Made by a program: the position numbers and the translations under genes. The notes below the pieces were generated by a model. It had not been told where the DNA came from. It saw only the letters and a program-made list of their open reading frames with translations, and did not search any database. From Moniliella sp. 'wahieum' (Eukaryota > Basidiomycota > Moniliellomycetes > Moniliellales > Moniliellaceae), in contig RSEE01000048.1 of NCBI GenBank assembly GCA_003971905.1, positions 62,001-126,000 of the forward strand: DNA of 64,000 nt. The letters run 5' to 3'. Each line of letters starts with the position of its first letter. Position 1 is the stretch's first letter. Shown one piece after another: positions 57,391-64,000 of this stretch.

Positions 57391-59878
57391 ATGTCCACCG
57401 ATGCAGGCGCCGCACCCGCCCACCCGGCCCAGCCGCTCCTTCGCTCCTTCCCTTTCTCCCCGCGCAACGTCGCCACCGCCGCATCTGCTCTAGGCCGCGC
57501 CTCGGCAGGCGCAGCGCACGAACCGACTCTAGCATTTTCGACTGGCCCGGCGCCTGCGCACTCCTCCCGACGCCTGCCAGCCCTAGCATCGGTCGGGAGG
57601 TCCTCCTTCCAGTCTGCGCCGCAACCGGTCGTCGGCATCTGGCCAGAGCAGCCGGTGCGCATCCAGTCTTCTTTCTCGTCGTACGATCGAATCAACGACC
57701 ATGTCAAGTAACAGTGCTAGTGCCTATGCTGATGAAGGACTGGCTGACAGCGACTACGCGGGTTGGTCCAACACGACCCCAGTCTCTCCGCCGACTCTGC
57801 CTCCAGCCACCTATGTGGAGGATGAGCCGAGAAGTACGGCCGACGCAGCTCCGGAACATTGACCAGCAATCAAGGGGACACGCATTCCTGCACCGGCTTG
57901 CCACTGGACACTCGTTCAGCTCAGACCCCGACCCCACCCCCGGGGGGCCCACTAGAGCACGTCCCAGATGCACCCCACTGTCGGGCATAGGATGGAAAAG
58001 TACTCAGCAGCTTGCGCCGCGTGCCTCATCTAGGCTTGCTGACATGTGCACTCGTCCCCGTCACCCTCCGTCCGTGCAAGTACCTAGTCGCAGGCCACCG
58101 CTGAATCCCCTCACTATCTTCACTCAGTCAATGCTCAGGATGATTTGGCGCACGTTACCACCCATTTGAGCGCATGCGGAGCCGGATGTGAAGCACCCAT
58201 GCTCCAAGCACAACTGGTTGCGTTACACTACAAACACGCACAAATGGCGCGTGCGTTTGCCGAGAGGGGAGCTGCAATCGCCCTGCTCAAGGGAGCTGGC
58301 TGAAGCCAAGGCCCACTTAGGTGCGGCTGAGGCTAGCGCCAAGACCTATGCGGACATTGCGAAGGATGCTTACATGGTATGTGCCATCCAAGTCTTGGGT
58401 TGGGAAGCAGCGACTGACCCCGTTCCATTATGTTAGGCTGGATATGACGAGTTGGCTCAACAACATTCCAGCTCGCTAGCTCCCCTGCCCTCTCAACCCC
58501 AATATCACTCTCAACCTGAGGCAAAAGCCGATTTCGCACGGCCGCCTTCTCCCTCACTGCGTGGCCAGTTACAGCCACTCACACCCCCCGAGGAACCCAA
58601 ACATGGTGGATTCGGTCCAGTACGACAGCACCGTTGATGCGAGCTCGCCTAGATCGCTTCATTCAACATGAGGATCAGCCTCGTTCTGTCACCGCTCCTC
58701 ATGTCCCCTCGAAACGAATTGGCAGCCTACTAACATTGAGCCAACGCACCGTGCTTCCGTCCTGTCATACACCTCACTGTATCCTGAAAGGGCGGGGGCA
58801 TCGGCTCATTGGGCGAAGGGCACCTTGTCCAGCGCAACAATGATGATCGATCATTGTCTCCCAGCCCGCGCGACAGTCACAAGAGACGGTCTCTGATCCC
58901 TCCGAAGCCACCTCGTCCAGCTGAGCTCCCATTGGGTTCATCCCCCTTCGATCAAGCTCTACTCGCTCTTGATGAGGTTGCAACACTTCCTGGGTCCGTG
59001 GGATCTCATGCTCAACGTTCCGTTCCATCCTCTCTTCGCTGGGATGGGTCTGGACCACAATCCCACCTTGGGCTCGAGACCGGAGAATCTCCCTTGGAAC
59101 CGCAAAATTTATCTCCTTCTTGCGTGTCCACTGGGACTGCGACACGCCCTGTTCCCGGTGAAGCGCAGGGATTCGCTATGCCTGCATCGTCCGGACGTAG
59201 CACCAGACGAGGCAGTCGCCATACCACCATTCCTTCCCTTGGTGGAGTCCGGCCGGCAAGTGCGCATACTTCCACCACGGGTGGGTACCACTCCATCCCT
59301 ACCCGCACCATGGACTTGTTTGCTCCCAGTCCGCTCTTTCCAGCCAAGCCAAGCACATCACCGTTAGAACCCCTCCATTTCGCCCTCCTCGCCCTTACAG
59401 GGTGAGGTTTTATCGTATGGAGAAGCCGAAGGACCAAAGGAGGGCAGTTCTATGCATTTACCTCGCGGCGGCGGCCAGCCTGAGTTATACGCGATGTGCC
59501 TCCCAGCCCGGAGCAGCTAAAGCGCGAGACCGCCGCTGCACTTCGTTCCAGCCCAGACATTGAGGAGGAGGACAGATCCCCTAACCAAGGCCCTCTCCTT
59601 TGTCTACAGGCCAAGGCGGCGTTGCAGTGCATCGCGACCTGTACCAGCGTCTTGCTGCAGAGCTTTCATGGGCGGACCTGGAACATTTTGAGGTGCTTGT
59701 ACACGGGTTTGACCATGCTCTTCTTCCTCTGGAGGTGCCCACGGCCTCTTGGCGCGAGTCCGCCAACTTTTTGGGCCCTCCACCTGCCGGAGGGACTGTA
59801 GCCGCACCTCAAAAGTACGCACTCCGACTAGCGCTGGCTACCCAATTCGAGGCAGCCTGCCGCAGTGTGCAGGTGTGA
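57391..59878 (+). CDS. Unrecognised coiled-coil, Ser/Pro-rich protein
   Basis: Several plus-strand frames link into a protein of roughly 780 residues. The N-terminus (start 57391, or MSSNSASAYADEGLADSDYA at 57701) is disordered. A central helix includes QLVALHYKHAQMARAFAERG with AAIALL and ELAEAKAHLGAAEASAKTYA (58215-58375), likely a coiled coil. A 61 bp intron with GTATGT donor at 58376 and TTAG acceptor at 58436 continues into AGYDELAQQHSS. A long Ser/Pro-rich region with DSHKRRSLIPPKPPRPAELP follows, and the C-terminal globular part has RDLYQRLAAELSWADLEHFE and QKYALRLALATQFEAACRSV, ending at 59878. I do not recognise the family. Three or more frame breaks. Convergent with the hydratase gene. 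Confidence 0.5.
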
Positions 59879-60372
59879 ATCTCCCCCTCAAGAATCAGCC
59901 TACTACCGCCTAGCTTTCTTGTATATATACCAACATTATCGCCTCGGCCAATCACTTTTGATCAACGCTCTGTCTACCACGACCGTATATGACTTTCGCG
60001 CTGTGCGCTGTTCATCCCCCGCCTGCACTTATCTACTCTCTCCCTATATCCTGCGCTTGATACCATTTCCCAAGACTCTTTCGATGGCAAGCTCCCAAGT
60101 GTTAATGCTCTTCTTCCAAACTTTTGCGCGACGAGGAATCTTTCACCTCCCTTGGAAATCGCCTTATCCCCTAGTCCTTTCACTACCCAAGGGCAGGCAC
60201 TACTATTCTGCTTGTTATTTCTTTACACCTTCGTGTATACACTTCCAGATACCATAAGCATGCAATGACATGGATGGCTTCGCATCACAATGATCAGTGC
60301 TATACAAGTTGGGAGGGCAGAGTCAAGCCCCCGACTTCGTCCCATATTCTTCTTGTGCTCATTTTGGCGCCT
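59879..60372. other. Convergent intergenic region
   Basis: 494 bp, AT-richer and pyrimidine-rich, between two 3' ends. It contains TTGTATATATACC at 59919-59931. No gene seen; probably two 3' UTRs. Confidence 0.4.
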
Positions 60373-61420
60373 TCACTTGCCCTGGTATCGAGGCAATCGC
60401 TTTTCTTTGAAGGCACGCAAACCTTCGATCCGATCTTCTGTCGAGAGAAGCGGCTCATATTCCGCCTCCCAAGCCAAGGCTTGCTCCAAGCTGCGCTCGC
60501 GTCCATACAATATGGACCGTTTTGCCGCACGGACAGCGATGGGTGCATTGGAGGCCATTTCGGATGCGAGCTGGAGAGCAGCTTGGTAGGCAGGTTTTTT
60601 CCTGTGTCAGCATCCTCTCCCGTGGTCGGAGACGCCAATACGTCCAGAATGCCACGAGCGTGGGCCTGCTCGGCCGTCAAGGTCCGTGCTGCGAGGATGA
60701 GAGTAAGGAGGTACCGACGGAGGTGATGCGGGGCAGACGGGCGGTGCCCCCAGCCCCTGGGATAATGCCACGGGCCGTTTCGGGAAGACCAAGGGGGGAT
60801 GCCAATCCCGATCCCACCCCATCCCCCGCCGCCAACTTTTCCAAGCCTCCCCCCAGCGCGGCCCCATCCAGCGCAGCAATGACAGGGACCTCGAGGTGCG
60901 ATAGACCCGTGATAACGGCGCGCAAATCGTGAAGGAACGCTTGCGTTTCCTCGGGTGTCATGCCCGCCCGCTCCTTGAGATCGGCACCGGCACAAAATGC
61001 GCCTCCCTTACCTGCCAACACGAGCACCCTTGCTTTTCTGGACATCAGAAGTGGTTTTAACTTTTTAGCTCCAAAACGCGCAACGAGTTGTCCAATGGGA
61101 TAGAGACGGCACTTACTTGTCCTTCTTGACTTGGGCCAAGCTGGCGGTCAACTCGTCGAGCATCTGACGCGAGATGGCGTTCTTAGCCCGGGGACGGTTG
61201 AGGCTTAGAAGGCGAATGCCCGTGTCACTCTCTTCGGATGCCAACCGGGCGCCTTGGGGCATGTCGTCCGGTAGTAAATGTGTCAAGGTTGCATGGGGTT
61301 CAGACGAGGGCGCATGGTGAAACAACGCACCGTGTTGACCATGGCCGGGGCAGCGCGGCCTGGGCGGAGCAGGGCAAGAAGAGCGGGCATGCTGGGGTTG
61401 GTGGTGTTGATGGAAAGCAT
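60373..61420 (-). CDS. Mitochondrial enoyl-CoA hydratase (methylglutaconyl-CoA hydratase-like)
   Basis: Crotonase-fold enzyme resembling AUH, which hydrates 3-methylglutaconyl-CoA in leucine breakdown in mitochondria. The start at 61420 gives MLSINTTNPSMPALLALLRP plus Arg/Ala/Thr-rich sequence fitting a mitochondrial presequence. The enzyme follows: DTGIRLLSLNRPRAKNAISR (61210), a 79 bp intron (61038-61116), KARVLVLAGKGGAFCAGADL plus KERAGMTPEE (oxyanion-hole loop FCAGADLKER), VPVIAALDGAALGGGLE (second oxyanion and catalytic Glu loop), PLGLPETARGIIPGAGGTAR plus LPR (catalytic Glu in GLPE and the GAGGT signature), AARTLTAEQAHARGILDVLA, and the end EPLLSTEDRIEGLRAFKEKR at 60373. Frames break near 60880 and 60720. 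Related hydratases cannot be excluded. Confidence 0.88.
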
Positions 61421-61698
61421 CCGGCGAAGAAGATGCGGTATAAAGGTTCGCCCTGGTGGCCACCACGTACTTTGTAGCGCGGTTGGGGTAAACGTCTTTC
61501 GTACATGAAGCGGCATCCGGTAGCAACCGATTCCGGTCGTAACCATGCCATCACGTGAACACGTAACGCGCAACCCCACAACTGCGGGGAACCTTGTGAT
61601 CTCAAATATTGAAACCTGACGTCCGCCTTAGCCGTCTCCTGCGCTATCGAGGTTGTTATAGCCCCTTCCAGAAGAAGATGGTGCCAATAGTGTTTCCC

Positions 61699-61900
61699 AC
61701 TAGAAGACCACCGGGCCTACGGCCCGGTCAGCTGGGGCTTCGCCCCAGCTTGGTGTGCTTGGTGCTGCGTCGCCACCTTAGCCACCGTTCCACACGGTCC
61801 ACCTTAGCTACCGTTCCACCGGTCCACCTTCGCCACCGTAGCCACCGTTCCCCTTCGCCACCGTAGTCACCGTTCCACGCTGGAGAGGCGAATTTTATCA
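61699..61900 (+). repeat. Twin-hairpin and minisatellite module, copy A4
   Basis: Begins CCACTAGAAGACCACCGGGC, identical to A3. The hairpins are at 61710-61728 and 61730-61750. The CCACCTTAGCCACCG minisatellite runs to about 61875, then CCACGCTGGAGAGGCGAATT. It is 48 kb from the other copies and again lies directly upstream of a LINE 3' fragment. Confidence 0.85.
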
Positions 61901-62295
61901 CCCATATGCATCGGCCTGGCTGCGGCTGCCTGGAACGTACCAGGTGGCATGCTGATGTACAATTTTACGCAGCGGGGGAAGAAAAACCGTTCCAGTTTTA
62001 TAACTACGGCACCAAGACAGCGGGCAAGTTTTTGCGCATTGGAAGGAGTTGGCTACCAAGTCTCAGTGGAAATGGTTCCTCGCTCGGATGTCAACCACGT
62101 TCATCCGTGTCCACACGCGCTTCCTAGGGTACGGGACCGTGGCGAGAGCCGGAGGTCCTGATATCCTGGCGATCCCCCTGGTTCCTTGACCTTAGTGCGC
62201 TTCCAAGTAACCCCACAAGATGAACGGTTCGGTTTAGACGTAGCGTTCCCCCTGTCCCAGGATTAAGCTCTGTCAATGATATGAATTCAAGAAGG
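61900..62295 (+). mobile_element. 5'-truncated LINE copy 2
   Basis: From about 61998 it matches 14290-14590 closely: TACGGCACCAAGACAGCGGG, AAGGAGTTGGCTAC, AATGGTTCCTCGCTCGGATG, then the 3' non-coding part to TGTCAATGATATGAATTCAA near 62292. It keeps only the last 50 or so codons of the reverse-transcriptase tail. High identity with copy 1 indicates that both are young, but single-base differences are frequent, as elsewhere in this assembly. Confidence 0.75.
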
Positions 62296-62805
62296 GAGAT
62301 ACACAGCTCGTAAAGTCAGTCGTGCGAGTAATTTTCAAATAGTCTTGTGCAAATAATATATGAGACTCCAAACCGTGGGGGTGGTGAGAGGTCGTTATAG
62401 ACCACAGGGAGCAGGCAACAGTTGTTGGTAGTGTATTGCATTGCACATGAGCTACAGAGAGGCTAGAGAATATTCCTGCCCGCCAGGAAGGAATATTGTA
62501 AGGAATGAACCGAAGGTTCCGGACTTGGGCTACCGGCACCACTACACCAGTGTGGCGTCACATGCGTCACAGAGGTACTGCTTACATCACAGCGGTACTC
62601 TTTTTGCTATGGAAACCAGTGGCTCTCATTCCATATAACGAAAGAGGCATCGCTAATGAGATGTATGAAGCGACAGAAGTTACGAACCATCATTGCCAAT
62701 TCCTCTGCATGTGCTAATGGATTTTGGTCGATGAGGACAGCTTTAGGACATTATCCATCCGCACAGACATATAGAACCCCAATGTTAGATGCACTTCACA
62801 GTGTT
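62296..62805. other. Intergenic stretch between LINE and velvet gene
   Basis: 510 bp of AT-richer sequence with no recognised gene. Its right part probably contains the 3' UTR of the velvet gene. Confidence 0.35.
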
Positions 62806-64000
62806 TTATACACCATCTTGTTCAACCGTGCGGGATTTATTCTCTGTCCGGACAGGGATGCGTGCTCCTTGCTGTGCCAGCTTGCGAGCCAAGGGTGTGG
62901 TTGGACACTGACCAGGGAACAGACGGGGCGGGTAGCACTCTGTGTCAAAACCATGAACATGCCTGGTCAGCGTGAAACATAGGGTCATATGATAGCGCGA
63001 AGTGTGTAGAAGGCCATGCCCTTTCAACATGCGAAAGATAATATAGAAGTGAAGAAATCGGAGAGAAGCGTAAAGCGTACCGAACTCGGGAGTGTACATT
63101 GTCGTCACAAGGGGCGACACCCCTTCATAAGCAGACCCGTTATCGTTCAGGGCAGAGAGGGAGAGCAACAGCCTGTATCTTCCCTCCTCACGAACGCTCA
63201 GGTCGGGTAGAATGAAGAAAATGTCGAGATTGTCGTCCACGTCTTGACACAAGTAAGCGGAACTCACGGGGGTGCCCAATAGGTTGCGGATGCGGAAGTG
63301 ATTATGGTTATTATTGCTCGTAGAGTCTGAGACCAAAGGGACGGCAGCATGGCGGGAGGTGTTGCCATCGGGAGCACGTTCATGTTCCCCATCAATCGAA
63401 TTCCTCGGGAGCGTCGTGAGAGCACGCGAGGAAACTCCAACAGAATTGGAGTGCACAACAGAATGGACCCCATCCGTTAGGCCATCATGCCCTCTTGAGC
63501 CTTTGTCATGGGAGGGACACTTATTCTTACTCCCGATTGTTCGGCGTCCGGGGAAGTTTGTGTCCAATCATAGTGCCCATTGATGATGACTCTCTTCTTC
63601 CCGTCTGAATGGTCCATGGTATCATCCACGCAATGATATCAATTGTCAGTGCTACATGTCGACGTGAAGTGATGAACAGCTATTGAGAGAGTGCCTCAAA
63701 CAAGACTTAACATAAGACGTACCTTCTTCGTTTCGTTGTAATGTGAGCAGCGTGGCCGACGTTAGGCGATCTCCATCGACCAGCTCAGCCGACAAGGTCA
63801 AGAAGGACGTGTCGAATTGGCTAATGAAAAAAGTTAGAGTGTGAAGGAAAAAAAGTTAGATAGACCGTGTTCCACACTGTACTGTACCTTGGCTCGATCT
63901 TCATCCGCGTGCTTTCATCGTACATGCACATTCGAACAATGGTAACGGGAGATAGAGGTCGTCGGTCCTGTGTAGAGAAAGAAATTATTGGTTAGGTTAA
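62806..64000 (-). CDS. Velvet-domain regulator (VosA/VelB type), 5' end outside window
   Basis: Fungal velvet proteins are NF-kB-like DNA-binding regulators that couple development, sporulation and secondary metabolism. An exon at 63888-63967 encodes DRRPLSPVTIVRMCMYDEST, the domain start, preceded by an acceptor at 63968 whose intron leaves the window. A 67 bp intron (63821-63887) follows, then exon 63723-63820 with SFLTLSAELVDGDRLTSATL. After another intron and a polar insertion (about 63300-63560, typical of VelB-like proteins) comes RNLLGTPVSSAYLCQDVDDN and IFFILPDLSVREEGRYRLLL. A likely intron at 62940-63080 leads to LFPGQCPTTPLARKLAQQGA plus RIPVRTE, the conserved domain end, with the stop at 62806. 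Which velvet subfamily it belongs to cannot be settled without the N-terminus. Confidence 0.85.

Overview
The window looks like nuclear DNA of a filamentous or dimorphic fungus, most likely a basidiomycete (inference). It carries short GT-AG introns (51 to 141 bases), a Zn2Cys6 regulator, a velvet regulator, an SPX-EXS phosphate exporter and a fungal-type phosphatidylinositol synthase, and genes are packed on both strands with short shared promoters. Gene-dense blocks (6.9-9.8, 16.8-52.8 and 57.4-64 kb) alternate with repeat-rich, gene-poor stretches (0.3-6.9, 9.8-16.8 and 52.8-57.4 kb).

Layout. 0-0.3 kb: 3' part of a gene with a ubiquitin-interacting-like helix. 0.4-6.9 kb: gene-poor DNA with a pentamer satellite. 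6.9-9.8 kb: a glycogen-targeting subunit of protein phosphatase 1. 11.1-16.6 kb: a mobile-element island with a twin-hairpin and minisatellite module (three copies here, one at 61.7 kb), a 5'-truncated LINE, a degenerate tRNA-like sequence, and a roughly 1 kb inverted repeat on both flanks. 16.8-25.5 kb: UTP15 and CBC2 (divergent), an MFS drug/H+ antiporter and a Zn2Cys6 regulator. 25.8-35.3 kb: synaptojanin, SYG1/XPR1 phosphate exporter, ribosomal protein eL36 and phosphatidylinositol synthase. 35.9-42.3 kb: a very long low-complexity protein of unknown function. 44.5-47.7 kb: a large protein with a possible PIN/XPG-like N-terminus. 49.2-51.6 kb: epsilon-COP and clathrin light chain, convergent. 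57.4-59.9 kb: an unrecognised coiled-coil protein. 60.4-61.4 kb: a mitochondrial enoyl-CoA hydratase of the methylglutaconyl type. 61.7-62.3 kb: a second LINE and hairpin copy. 62.8 kb to the end: a velvet-domain regulator, cut by the window edge.

Functional links. Several neighbours between 25.8 and 51.6 kb concern phosphoinositides and membrane traffic: PI synthesis, PIP turnover, an inositol-polyphosphate-sensing SPX protein, COPI and clathrin subunits. This may be coincidence, since all are housekeeping genes.

Caution. Nearly every conserved gene here, including ones expected to be essential, changes frame without a plausible intron. Where family conservation fixes the expected codons, the break is typically one base lost from or gained in a short run. 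Uncorrected assembly indels explain this better than mass pseudogenisation. CDS coordinates below are therefore outer limits of a gene, not one open frame.
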